This document shows, piece after piece, positions 51,685 to 61,634 of a stretch of DNA of 64,000 nt. The notes beneath the pieces were generated by a model. That model searched no databases and was not told the DNA's origin. It worked only from the letters and a program-made list of their open reading frames with translations. A program made the translations under genes and the position numbers. Positions within the stretch are counted from its first letter, which is position 1. Every line of letters begins with the position of its first letter. Origin of the DNA: Flectonema sp. DT1601 (Eukaryota; Euglenozoa; Diplonemea; Diplonemida; Diplonemidae); contig OZ025818.1 of the NCBI GenBank assembly GCA_964019425.1, positions 496,001-560,000 of the forward strand, in the 5' to 3' direction.

Positions 51685-52566
51685 CTAATTCGAGTCAGCG
51701 TCAACCGCAACCTCAGAAAATAGTTTCCAGAGCGTGACAGTGTACCCTTCAGCTACCTCATCGATACCATCTACAGAGACAAGGTTTTTTGCACTGTTCA
51801 AAGCAGCCTTCTTACTAGAAGTGATGGATTTACCGAGAACACTGCGGAAACTACTCGGGACAGAAGATAGGAATGCAGAAGTTGCTTTACGAAGTGCGAG
51901 ATCAAGTTGATGAGGAACATTTGTAAGTGTTTGTTGCTGTGATTGATGCAGCTGTTCCTGTGATAGTTTTTGAAGATCAACAGCTTGCGACAGAGAAGGA
52001 CTTGAGTACTCGGTCATTACTTTTTCACAAATTTCAGCTGCTGAAAACTTCTCACTGTCGATCTCGTCTGCTCCCTCCCAATTCGCTAATTCGAGCATCT
52101 TATCGATTGTCTCTTTCGGCACCTTTACTGAATACCTTTCCGTTCTCGCTTTGTGTCTTTCGTGACATACTTTTGCTGAACATTTCATGTACCAACATAG
52201 AAATGCAGCCTTAGATTCAATCGCAATTCTGCGAAAACACGCTCTCATTGATTTATAGTAAAAATTATCCTCGGCAACAATTACTAACGGGGGTGTTTCA
52301 AAGGGCCAAATCCTCACCAGTATTTGCAGAAAAGGCTTGGGGATGTCCGCTTTGCTTCTGGTCCCCATCAACCCTTCAACTATGGCTCGCATTCCGTGCT
52401 GGGCGGTGTGCCAATTTTCTGCAGTGAATTCACGCCCCGCAATTTCTTCCTGTATCTCGTCAAAAATAACGAAGGCAACTGCATTGTCTCCTTGTCTCTT
52501 CATGTTTTCTAATACAGTTGTCTTTCCGCTGCCGGGTGCCCCACACAGAAGGCAGAGTCGCTGCAT
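51685..52566 (-). CDS. Phosphoseryl-tRNA(Sec) kinase (PSTK)
   Basis: 293 residues from the ATG at 52566. The N-terminal Walker A is CGAPGSGKTT (residues 8-17). AEDNFYYKSMRACFRRIA matches the PSTK/KTI12 DDNFYYxSMR motif, followed by CWYMKCSAKVCHERHKAR, the RxxR lid region. PSTK phosphorylates Ser-tRNA(Sec) before its conversion to Sec-tRNA, so the organism should make selenoproteins. KTI12 is the main alternative family, but the length and the ERH..R region fit PSTK better. The acceptor TTTTCTTTAG lies 16 nt before the ATG. tRNA-His lies just upstream on the other strand. Confidence 0.82.
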   Translation of the reverse strand: MQRLCLLCGAPGSGKTTVLENMKRQGDNAVAFVIFDEIQEEIAGREFTAENWHTAQHGMRAIVEGLMGTRSKADIPKPFLQILVRIWPFETPPLVIVAEDNFYYKSMRACFRRIAIESKAAFLCWYMKCSAKVCHERHKARTERYSVKVPKETIDKMLELANWEGADEIDSEKFSAAEICEKVMTEYSSPSLSQAVDLQKLSQEQLHQSQQQTLTNVPHQLDLALRKATSAFLSSVPSSFRSVLGKSITSSKKAALNSAKNLVSVDGIDEVAEGYTVTLWKLFSEVAVDADSN

Positions 52567-52695
52567 GGATTCGCACGCCTTCCTAAAGAAAAGTAGATGA
52601 CCAATTTCCACAAAAAAAAGGGGGAAAGAGGGGAAGAAGAGAAAGGAGAAAAGGAAAGGGGGGGAGATAAATTTAAAAAGAAATCTCTTTTTAAA
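52567..52695. other. PSTK leader region
   Basis: Purine-rich on the plus strand (GGGGGAAAGAGGGGAAGAAG at 52619-52638), that is a long polypyrimidine tract on the coding strand ahead of the PSTK acceptor. Confidence 0.55.
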
Positions 52696-52766
52696 GCGGC
52701 TCTAGTTTAATGGTTAGAACACCTCGTTGTGGCCGTGGAGACCCGAGTTCGATTCTCGGGAGCCGC
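52696..52766 (+). tRNA. tRNA-His(GTG)
   Basis: 71-nt cloverleaf. Acceptor GCGGCTC/GAGCCGC is perfect. The anticodon loop TTGTGGC carries GTG, and the T-arm contains GAGTTCGATTCTC. The anticodon stem CCTCG/CGTGG has a central T-T mismatch. The 5' G(-1) of mature tRNA-His is not encoded in the stem and would be added. A T18 terminator follows at 52769-52786. It lies on the strand opposite to the protein array. Confidence 0.93.
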
Positions 52767-52879
52767 TGTTTTTTTTTTTTTTTTTTGCATCCCTGTTTAT
52801 TGTCCTGTTCAAAATAAAAAAGGTCAAGGTACAAAAACTTAATTAACACCAATGTGGATACAATACAATGAAGACGAAT

Positions 52880-55036
52880 TCAATCTTCTCTCGTTTCAAC
52901 TGCTGCGTGAATTAAAATGTAAGAATGTGTTAGTGAAGCGCCAGTCAAAGGATCTTTCAAAGGAACTGCTCGGTAACCAAGTCGAATTTGGCCAAGCAGT
53001 GCTGCAGCTTCAGCAACTGGAGCTGACGGAGACTTTCCATTTATTACCTTAAGGTGAAGGACTGAGTGGTCGGTGTTGGGAATTACAAGGGAAATAACTT
53101 CCTTCCAGAAAGGGGTTAGGAGGTTGTCAGTTGCTGCTGTGCGACTTCTGTAAACATTACCCAATCCATCATGAATCGAACACTCGATGTAGACTTCTGC
53201 TTTCTGTAGTTTCCAGCAAAAACGAGCTGCTGGAATGCGAATAAGTAAAATGTGGTCTTCCCCCACCTCACGTGGGATTCCTTTCCTCAGGTGCACAGGT
53301 TTGGGGCAGTAGCCGGACACCAGAGGTTGGCTGGTACTGTCTACCGTGACTTCCTCAAAAAATGATCTCATGACTGCGTGCTCTTCACAGTACCATTCAC
53401 TCCCACCAGCTGTAGGCATAAACAACCACGAGACCCCTAACCCCCACATCGGCGTTTCAATAGGATCAGCAGCTGTGACACATCTAGAAGACGTGTTTAT
53501 TATGTTATTTCGGTGACTCTCCCAAACAGCTTCAGTCGGAATAAATCCTGGCAGCATGCGAGGGGCCGGGTGAACAAGACAAAAATAGGTTAATGGATCA
53601 ACCACTTCCCTAGTGTAAAAGGAATGAATTATTCGCAAAAAGGGTGAAGAAGGTTCCAGTGGGTCTAACTCGCTAAGGATGATGACCTTCTTGCGAAGGG
53701 AGGAGAGAGTCCAGGGCTTTGAAGCATCTGCGAGATTGTCGCTAAAAAAATCATCAAGAACTCTGAGATAATCTGTTATGAGGTTTGACGCACCACCACC
53801 TCTGCCTAAAATGATTTGAACTGGGTGCGGTGAGGACGAAAACATCAATTCACGGACACTACAACACAGCTTTCGAAATTTCTTTAAGTTCTCTTTTGTG
53901 AGTCCGGTTATTCTTATTCCCTTCACCCCATTTCTGAGACTGATAGAAAGTCGTTCGAGAAGCGTGTCTTCTGGCACTACAAGCGAGAAGTTAGCTGCCG
54001 ATACGAAGTACTCTTGCAGTTGGTAAGTATCGCATATTTTCTCAGGGTAGATCCAGCTGTTGCTGAAGACGTCTGACAACATATTTTGAAATTCTGTTGC
54101 TGTCATTCCCTTTATGATATCTTTATTGACAAGTGCCTCTGGGTTATTTTCATAATTTTGAGATCGCAACATGTATTTTGCAATCAGCTCTGTCGCTGTT
54201 TGTAACGTTGCCAATTGATCGTGCTGAAAATGTAATAAAAACTTAACCAACGCTTTCGGAAGCAAGACTGTTGTGCTTCTAACAGGTGTCTTCTCTTGAT
54301 TAGCCGTGTTACTTGCCTTGGCCTGTGGGGCTGCGGGTGGGTTCAAGCAAGAGTGTAATCTTTTTATTGGATCGCTCAGTAGCATGTCCCAAAGCTTAAT
54401 TTCGAAATCCGTTAGTTCAAGTCTGCTGGATGAGTGTCCACTCACCATATTTCTAGACTTCGCAACAGGATATGAATGATTAAGTGAGGTTACTATTAAT
54501 TCAATGCCATACGCAGTCAGACCGTACTGAGAACTACAACAGGCAGCTGTCAGTATGAAATGCTGTGCAGTAAAACACTGATATCTTAGTCTTGCAGTCC
54601 ATATTATTGAATATAAAACGGTGATGGTGATTTCCTTGTCTTTTAGGGGGACTGAAAGGTTTAGCGACCTACCGTTGCGATTCACTATTGAGAAGAAAAA
54701 CATTTCGTTAGCAAGTTTTTTTGTCTTGTCATTGGCATTGCGGAATACCTTTGTGGAATCTCTCCCAAATCGAATTTCATTTATATCGACTATCGGCATG
54801 TTTACTTTTTGTAATTCCTTTACTGTCGGGGTGTACCACATTCGCATTAGCCCTCTGTCTATCCACAGTCTCTTACTACGACCACTTCTGTCGCGTCCCC
54901 ACTTAGTAACTGCCATGCCTGACACTTCCATTGCTTTGCACCGCTTTCCAGCAACACTTTCATCAAATTGTCGGTGTCTGAACGGGACTGTGCATCGTAC
55001 GGTAGTCGGTTCCTTCCATTTTTGTATGTCCGACAT
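52880..55036 (-). CDS. PI-PLC homologue lacking catalytic residues
   Basis: 718 residues. Order: N-terminal PH-like domain (about 35-150, SKRLWIDRGLMRMWYTP), a helical EF-hand-like region (about 200-335), PLC X (340-455), PLC Y (about 515-590) and a C2 domain to the end. X aligns as LQEYFVSAANFSL to LxxYFxSSSHNTYL, GVKGIRITG to GCRCVELDC and LSSLRKKVIILSE to LxxKIL. Y ends LVSGYCPKPVHLRKG to GYxLKPxxLR. The catalytic His is Ala, the Glu and Asp calcium ligands are Arg and Thr, and the second His is absent, so it should not cleave PIP2. A scaffold role like vertebrate PRIP is the closest analogy. The acceptor CTTTTTACAG lies 5 nt before the ATG. Confidence 0.85.
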   Translation of the reverse strand: MSDIQKWKEPTTVRCTVPFRHRQFDESVAGKRCKAMEVSGMAVTKWGRDRSGRSKRLWIDRGLMRMWYTPTVKELQKVNMPIVDINEIRFGRDSTKVFRNANDKTKKLANEMFFFSIVNRNGRSLNLSVPLKDKEITITVLYSIIWTARLRYQCFTAQHFILTAACCSSQYGLTAYGIELIVTSLNHSYPVAKSRNMVSGHSSSRLELTDFEIKLWDMLLSDPIKRLHSCLNPPAAPQAKASNTANQEKTPVRSTTVLLPKALVKFLLHFQHDQLATLQTATELIAKYMLRSQNYENNPEALVNKDIIKGMTATEFQNMLSDVFSNSWIYPEKICDTYQLQEYFVSAANFSLVVPEDTLLERLSISLRNGVKGIRITGLTKENLKKFRKLCCSVRELMFSSSPHPVQIILGRGGGASNLITDYLRVLDDFFSDNLADASKPWTLSSLRKKVIILSELDPLEPSSPFLRIIHSFYTREVVDPLTYFCLVHPAPRMLPGFIPTEAVWESHRNNIINTSSRCVTAADPIETPMWGLGVSWLFMPTAGGSEWYCEEHAVMRSFFEEVTVDSTSQPLVSGYCPKPVHLRKGIPREVGEDHILLIRIPAARFCWKLQKAEVYIECSIHDGLGNVYRSRTAATDNLLTPFWKEVISLVIPNTDHSVLHLKVINGKSPSAPVAEAAALLGQIRLGYRAVPLKDPLTGASLTHSYILIHAAVETRED

Positions 55037-55612
55037 TCGTACTGTAAAAAGTATGAATTCAAATCACAGAATTAACAAAACTTTGATAGATAAGCGTTAC
55101 TTTGCCAAAGCAATAGCGGTGTAAATAAAAACCGGCAAACGGCGAGCATCGGTACTTGTAAAAGACCGAACAGAAAAACAAAATAGACGAAAATACTGAG
55201 ATCGGTAATCGGTTCTAAAGACAAAGAAGAGAGTATTTTTATTATTTTCCTTTCAGAAACGGAATGGCAGAGATCGTTCCGCGAAGTTTTTGGCGTATCT
55301 GTTTTTTGTTGTTGTTTTTGTACAAGAAAGCCTTGGCGATAACTTTTTTTAGTCTAAACCCCAATCAGTTCCCAAGGCTCAGCTATGGTCCATTAATCAC
55401 TTGCTGCTCTATGGTATGTTGATGCCATAGAGCGGTAAGGGCCAATCCGACCTTTTTATTTGTTAACAAAAAACTGATCATACATCTTTCTGTAGAATAC
55501 TTGACATCTGAACTTCACGTGCTGCATGTCGAAGTCCTAGAGCGCCCTGTTTTTTTTTTCGTATTTTGTGTGTTCTGCAGTTGTCAGAACAGTAATTCAT
55601 AGAAACGGTAAA
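55037..55612. other. Intergenic, about 575 bp
   Basis: Leader of the PLC-like gene and 3' UTR of the next gene. A hairpin-like repeat of CTCTATGG/CCATAGAG is visible at 55408-55434. No gene seen. Confidence 0.5.
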
Positions 55613-58600
55613 TTAACAAACTCGATTAAAGGTTCGCAACGGTGGGAGTTCTTCTGCTGGTGAAAGAACATCGTCTCCAGGAACTCGTCGCTTTATCGGT
55701 CCTAAAGGTTTCTTATTCGGGTTTGCAGTTGTTTTGTTAGTAGTGTTTTGTGATTCCTCTGGTTGGTTTGCCTTCCTTGCTATAATCCCGACGATCCCCT
55801 GAATTCCTGTTTAGATTTAATTATCTTCAATAAGTTTACTTACTTTGTATTAATAAGTTTGATGTGATATAAATAACACACCTGCAGGCGGACACATTGC
55901 TGTCAGCTGAGGTTTTGCTTTTCGAAAGACGTCCTGAAGGATTTGGGCTCTGTGGGCTTTTTCAAGTGAGCGATCGATTCGTTTTTTCTTATTATTATTA
56001 TTCGTATTACTTGTCGGGTTAACTGTTTTTCTAACAGCTAAACTCGTATGTGTATTCTGAATTCCCTGCTGAACAGGATTTTGTATACCTGTCGCACATA
56101 TTGTGAAGTCATGTCGGAGATTTTGTTTTTGCTGAAGCAAACTCCCCCTAGCAGTTATACACGATTTAATCTCATTGTCTTTCTTTTGAATCTGTTTTGC
56201 TAAGAATCCCATCACAGCTTGGTCACCAGCAAATTCATTTTTCATACTCTGCAGTCGACTGTTTGCTTGTTTTGCCTTAAACATACTCAATAATGCTTTA
56301 TTTCTTTTGTGGACAAAGTCACGCTCACGTTCAATGTATGCTAGTAGCCCGTCCACAAGTTGAGTATCGTTTTTAACTACCTCACAAAGTGCTTCTGGTG
56401 TTGGTGAGGGTTCTTCAGAGAGTGGGTCGTCGTCGATTTTCATGCCTTCCAACTTCAATTTCAATTTAATTTCAGGTAACAGTCTGAATAGTGAAGTGTG
56501 AAGCTGATGAGTGGCATCACTGAGTTCTGAAAGTTTGTCAACACTCAGATCCGATTCGATTACAGTGCGACGACGATCTTTCCTTTCAGTAATTTCATCA
56601 GCGAGTACTAACATCACTTGGTTAGCAACATAAACAACCGCTCCGATATTAAAGGAGAGGAGCTCTGGGTAAAGCGACGGCCACAATTTCATTCCAACTG
56701 TTGGTAGCCACTGTCGGATACTGACTGGGTTAAGGTTGTTGAAAGAAGCTCCGGATTCACTCCAAGAAAGTGAATTTTGCGACGTCAGCAACTTCCATTT
56801 CTCATCGAGCGATATAAGGTTTGCTACCTCCTGTCTGTGGGTTGTTTTGATTTGTTCTAAACTGTCAGATAGTTGAGTTATGGTTCCCTCGTGAGTGGTA
56901 TTCTGAGAAGTTAAATGTTTAATGGACTCAGTGAGAGATGTTATTTCAGTAACCGTCTTCTTAGCAGTAAGAGACTCATCAGCAACAGTGGTGGTGAGCA
57001 GCTGCTTCTCAGCAGCCAACTTCGAAGCTAATTCATCTTTTATACGACACCGCTCTTCTAAGTCATAATTATGTTTCTTCAATGCTGAACATTCTGCTTG
57101 TCGATCTTCCTGTAGTGTCGCTATTTGTTTGCCAGCGTTGTGTAACTTCCCTTCATACGAACTCGCCTTGCTGGCATGGGCAGCGCACTCTTCCCTCGCT
57201 GTTTTTACGAGAGCTGCCTGTTCTTTAAGCTGCTCTTTGAGACTTTTTATCAGTTCCTCGTCTTCCTTCTTCCTCTCGTCAACAAGTGGTGTACTTGGGA
57301 GCAAGGACTTTTTTTTCTTTCCGTTTTTTTTTGATTCAGAGACCACTGATTGTTTTGATTTTGGAATCTTCCAAGTGCTACTTTCTTGTGTGAGAACGTA
57401 AGTAAGCTCCTGAACCATTTCGTGATGAGTAGGGGAGATGACTTGTCCATCTGTGTCTACGAGATGAGGATTCTTATCGTAGTGCACCGCAGCTGTTAGT
57501 AATTGTTTACAAATAGATATGAGTTGAGATGTTGAGGTTTGAAGAGATTTGTTTTTAAAATCAACAATTGCATCTGATAGGTGGGATCTATTCTTGTGAA
57601 TGTGAATACCCAAACGAGGAATATCAGTTTGACAACAGGCTACCTTAGCCCAACCAATCGAACAGGCTCTTGACTTCCTGCTGTTGACTTCATTCGCAAG
57701 TAAAGATTTTTGCAATTCGTCCGACAGATATCGATTCGCATCTGTGAGTGATGCTGCGACATCTCGAAGGCTTTGACATTCTTCTTCTTTTTCAACTTCT
57801 TGTTCATTTTTAGCAGCCATTTTATCCTTTAAAAGTGACTCTACTCTACTTTGATACATCGCTCTGTACCTTATCAACTCCGCCGTAGTATTCCTTATTT
57901 GAATTTGGAGGTTGGAACTTTTATCTTCAGCGTAGCATTCCAGTTCCATTTGAGCGAGTTTCAACTGTTCTTTTAAAGAACTGTTTTCAGACATTAGTTG
58001 TGAAGAAACAGCTGAATTTCCAACATATTCTTCAGAAGTGTGGAGTTCCAGGTGTCGTTCGCTCACATTCATATTTCCTAACACAGCTTCTATTTGTGTA
58101 TAGTTTGCTTTTGTTTTTCCAATTGCTCTCCTTTCCTTGTCTTGGTAGATTTCTGGTAGCAGTAGTCGACGAACTTGTTTAATGGAAAATATAAACGGTT
58201 GTTTGAAAAAATGATCATAGCCTCCTTCTAAGACTTCTCTTGGATGAATGACACCATGACAGATACCTATCAGAACATGGTGTTTAGTTTTTGTGGTTCT
58301 CGTTTTAGTAAAATGTGATTCTTCAGTGTCTCTGACGTATTTTATAAATTCCAGTGAGCTGATGCTTTCAGTGCCTTCAAGTTCTACGAAGGTGGCGTCG
58401 TATTTTTCTGACATTGAGTGAAGCCGTTCTTGTATTCGAAGCACACCTGTTCTTCCATCTTTGGCGCAAATAACATTGCAACCCATCGCTTGCAACCAGG
58501 TAGAGTATGCCATAAGTCTGAAGATGTTGTTAGCAACTATTAGTACCTCCGGGGTCTCTTTCTTTTTTACCTTTGATGCGCAGGAGTTGAAACTCGTCTC

Positions 58601-58654
58601 TGCAGCATCACTCTCCCATAACAGTTCAGATAGCACATCTCCCCTTAGTGGCAT
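55613..58654 (-). CDS. Receiver-like domain fused to a long coiled coil
   Basis: 988 residues from exons 58654-55882 and 55806-55613 (75-nt intron, GTGTGT...AAACAG). Residues 35-165 follow a response-regulator receiver (EVLIVANN, AMGCNVICAKDG, KYDATFVELEG, HVLIGICHG, GGYDHFFKQPF). The acidic pair is Ala-Asn, the phosphoacceptor Asp is Glu91, and only the Lys (K151) remains, so phosphorylation is unlikely. Two long coiled coils (about 215-320 and 460-620), a helical domain and a basic end follow. Receiver domains are rare in Euglenozoa. A centrosomal, flagellar or signalling scaffold is plausible. ACACAG lies 7 nt before the ATG. Confidence 0.8.
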
Positions 58655-58782
58655 CTTTCACCTGTGTCAAGAAAAATAAGGAAATAAAAATGTTTTTTTT
58701 TTTCGTAAGAAAGTGATATCAAAAAAATTGATTTCCCAAAACTCACAGAGAGTTTTAATAAAATCGTTGAACGAGATGATAA

Positions 58783-60750
58783 TTACATTTCCCATCCAGG
58801 AGGTACACTTACCTGGTTCTTAATGCTGTTCGATACTTTTTGTTTTATCTGTCGCTTCCTTTCAACTTCCTTCTCGATGTGAAGTCGAAGTGGACCTAAA
58901 TTATTGAGATCCGCAGAACTTTTCTGCATGTAGTGCTGGTATTTCATGGCTTTGACGGTGCTTTCCTGTGCGTGAGCGAATGTTCGTTTTCCACCAACGT
59001 AGTCTTCGTAGAGTGATCGTCTGTCACTTGGATCTTTGACTACTTTATGATAAAGTTCGATATCTTCTTCGGCAACATTTTTACCACTTCGGTTGTACCT
59101 TCTTAACCATTTCTTTTGTGCTTGTGAAATAATTTCCTTGTCACGTCTGATATAATCTTGTAGTCCTCCCCTTGAGATTTTAGACAGCCTGATGCGACTT
59201 TGTCCACCAGTTGGGGATGGTACATGATGTATAATTTTACTTCTAAAAGTGTAAGGCATCACTTTAAGTAGTGATTGCAAATCGCTATCTTGCTTTTTAT
59301 TTTCAGCTGGTTCGTTACCGAACTCATCAGTTGTATCAGAGATACTGATGGCAACGTTACTGTTGTCATGGTATTGTCTTGCTGCTGCAGAAGGGGTGAT
59401 AGCTTTGAGTACATTCTCTGAAGCCTCACCAAAAAGATATTTTTCAATGATCTGAACGTATTTTGCAATTGTTCCTGTCGCACCACCAAATCCAAGTCCC
59501 TGTAACTCCTCTCCGTTATAAAACTCTTTCAATTGTGAAAGACTCAACGTAGCTAACTGACCCCTTCTCGCTAATTTGACGTAATTTATTTTGTATGTTC
59601 CTCGTAGGACAATACCAGATTGTACGTGGGGATTCTTCTTTTTGTCTTTCTTATCTTTTTTCTTTTTCTTAGTTGTCTTCAACACCAATTTCGAAGTGCG
59701 TGATACCTTTCCACCATTATTTTTGAGATTACGATATTCCGTCGTACCTGGTGTTGGATTTGTTATTTCAGAAGTGATTAGTTCCGACATTTTTGTATTT
59801 CTCTGCATGACTTCCTTCATTGAGTTGACGTAGGCTTGTCGTTGTTGAAGCATTTCATAGATAAAACCTTCTTGAATATTAAGAAGGATGTGATCTATTT
59901 TTTCTTTTCTAGATTCAGGACGTTCCTGTCTGTGGATTGTTAAGAACATTCCAAGCTCAAGGTCCGACAGCCTCTCTATTTGAGGGCGAAGATTATCTCT
60001 TTGTTGAATTGATAAACTGTTTTTACCAGCATTCTCCCATGCATTTCCATAAAACGCTTTCCTCAATGAGTCAACATAAACTGTTGCATTCGATGAATCA
60101 GGATCGAGTTGTTCATAGTTTGCGAGAGAGTGAAGCTTTTGAAGTTCCTTCTGCAGATTCATTTCAGCAATGTCCTCTGGGTCCTCAGTTGATAAGTCTT
60201 TGACGTATTGATTTGCTGCTACTAATTCTTCGTTTATTAATTCTCGCTTACGCTTTAAAAGCTCTCTCGGACCTGTTTGAACACAACTATACATCTTACG
60301 TTGAATCTCAGCCATCAGCGAACCTCGCAATGGTGACGTTGCTTCAAGCAGAGCCATATATGTCTCGGGTATAGGAATTACTTCCTGTTGAAGCATTCTG
60401 TTAAATAGTTTGTAGGCAGTGAGCTCCATGTCAGCTTCACCCATCAACTTTATTAGCGAAGTATAAGTCATGACATTCGGTTTTACTTTTTGCCTAACCA
60501 TTACATTGAATTGTAACAAAGCACTTTGTGCTACTTCGTGTTTCTTAGATGAAAGCATCCTAACCTCTCTCTGTCTTTGATAAAATGAAAAACTAGTGTC
60601 TGGAAGTTCTTGTGCATTTGGATATGATGCTGTGTATTTACTTAGGTTTGTGGTTTTTTTACTCAGAATCCTTGATGCTCTATTGTCCGCAAAATTAAAC
60701 CAGTAGTAGAACGTCCTTCGTTGACTCCTTTGAGTTGCCGAACACAACAT
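58783..60750 (-). CDS. PPR-containing protein, probably mitochondrial
   Basis: 655 residues. The N-terminus is basic and aromatic without acidic residues (CSATQRSQRRTFYYWFNFAD), as in a mitochondrial presequence. Two PPR-type units occupy about 78-145 (FNVMVRQKVKPNVMTYTSLI then LFNRMLQQEVIPIPETYMAL). The rest is highly charged helical sequence with a lysine block (KTTKKKKKDKKDKKKNP) and a SAP/AlkB-like LSLSQLKEFYNGE segment. Euglenozoan mitoribosomes and RNA-processing complexes contain many such proteins, so an organellar RNA role is likely. The acceptor T13AG lies about 50 nt before the ATG. Confidence 0.78.
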   Translation of the reverse strand: MLCSATQRSQRRTFYYWFNFADNRASRILSKKTTNLSKYTASYPNAQELPDTSFSFYQRQREVRMLSSKKHEVAQSALLQFNVMVRQKVKPNVMTYTSLIKLMGEADMELTAYKLFNRMLQQEVIPIPETYMALLEATSPLRGSLMAEIQRKMYSCVQTGPRELLKRKRELINEELVAANQYVKDLSTEDPEDIAEMNLQKELQKLHSLANYEQLDPDSSNATVYVDSLRKAFYGNAWENAGKNSLSIQQRDNLRPQIERLSDLELGMFLTIHRQERPESRKEKIDHILLNIQEGFIYEMLQQRQAYVNSMKEVMQRNTKMSELITSEITNPTPGTTEYRNLKNNGGKVSRTSKLVLKTTKKKKKDKKDKKKNPHVQSGIVLRGTYKINYVKLARRGQLATLSLSQLKEFYNGEELQGLGFGGATGTIAKYVQIIEKYLFGEASENVLKAITPSAAARQYHDNSNVAISISDTTDEFGNEPAENKKQDSDLQSLLKVMPYTFRSKIIHHVPSPTGGQSRIRLSKISRGGLQDYIRRDKEIISQAQKKWLRRYNRSGKNVAEEDIELYHKVVKDPSDRRSLYEDYVGGKRTFAHAQESTVKAMKYQHYMQKSSADLNNLGPLRLHIEKEVERKRQIKQKVSNSIKNQVSVPPGWEM

Positions 60751-60888
60751 TTTTATTATTCAGTGATGTTGTTGCTTTAATTCGAATTTTCCTTTGACTA
60801 AAAAAAAAAAAAATAAAGAGAAAAAAAAATTTAATTTCTAAAACCAAAAAAAATACAATAAAAACAGTTGTATCGCAGGTCAGTGCAT

Positions 60889-61634
60889 TCACTCGTGTAA
60901 AAAGATTACCCTGTAGTAAAACAAAAATAATAAATTATCGCAGTTTCGTTACTCTATCGGTTTACTCACGAAAGGACAACTGCTACTTCAATTTCCTCCT
61001 CCGATTCACCGTCTTCTGTCAACTCAGAGATATCCTCTGGTGGTACTTCAAAGAGAGCTTCTTCAACCTGTTCTTTGGTTGTTAAGTATCGATGCTCATT
61101 ACCAGTTCCTTGAAAAGCCAGTAGTTGAGCACAAAATCCTGGATTAGGACCAATACTCCAACGAGTTTTAATCAAAGGGATGATAGTAATCGGGGGAAGA
61201 GAGTATTTTTGCATCAACCACGAGATGATGATCGTAGCAGCTCTAGAATAACCAGCCATGCAATGCACGATTGTGTTTTCTGATTGACACTCACCCTGAC
61301 GAATGAATTCATGACATTCCCTAAACGTTGTTATTATCGGAAAACTTTTATCATCCTCACACTCAACCACTTTGTGAATTATGTTATTTGGGATGTAGAC
61401 CTTTCCATTGGCCTCCACAGCCACAGTTAAAACCCTTTTAATATTTCCGTTTTTAAAGATATTTTGACCTCTCGTTCTCAGACAGAGGTCGTGACCCACA
61501 TTCCATCTGACTGCTTTAATAGATCCCAGCCAGAGGAAGCTATCAATTTTAGCCATACTCATAGTGCCGTATGAAGAGTACAGTCGCTGTTCTTCTTCAG
61601 AAGCTTCGGTTAAAACTCTTTTTAAGATTTCCAT
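60889..61634 (-). CDS. Dual-specificity protein phosphatase, short terminal exon
   Basis: The catalytic loop is VHCMAGYSRA (C125, R131), with a candidate general acid Asp in CEDDKS (94-95) and the following RxxxGPNPGFCAQLLAF typical of DUSPs. Exon 1 (61634-60970) is followed by GTGAGT. Splicing a 59-nt intron (60969-60911, ending TACTACAG) replaces an immediate TGA by VIFLHE and a stop at 60889. If not spliced the protein ends two codons after the junction at 60966. An N-terminal helical region and an acidic tail (ISELTEDGESEEEIE) flank the domain. Substrate unknown. Confidence 0.88.

Noticed and set aside
58140-58560. Functional two-component response regulator
   Set aside because: The acidic pocket and the phosphoacceptor Asp are replaced, so it is treated as a pseudo-receiver.
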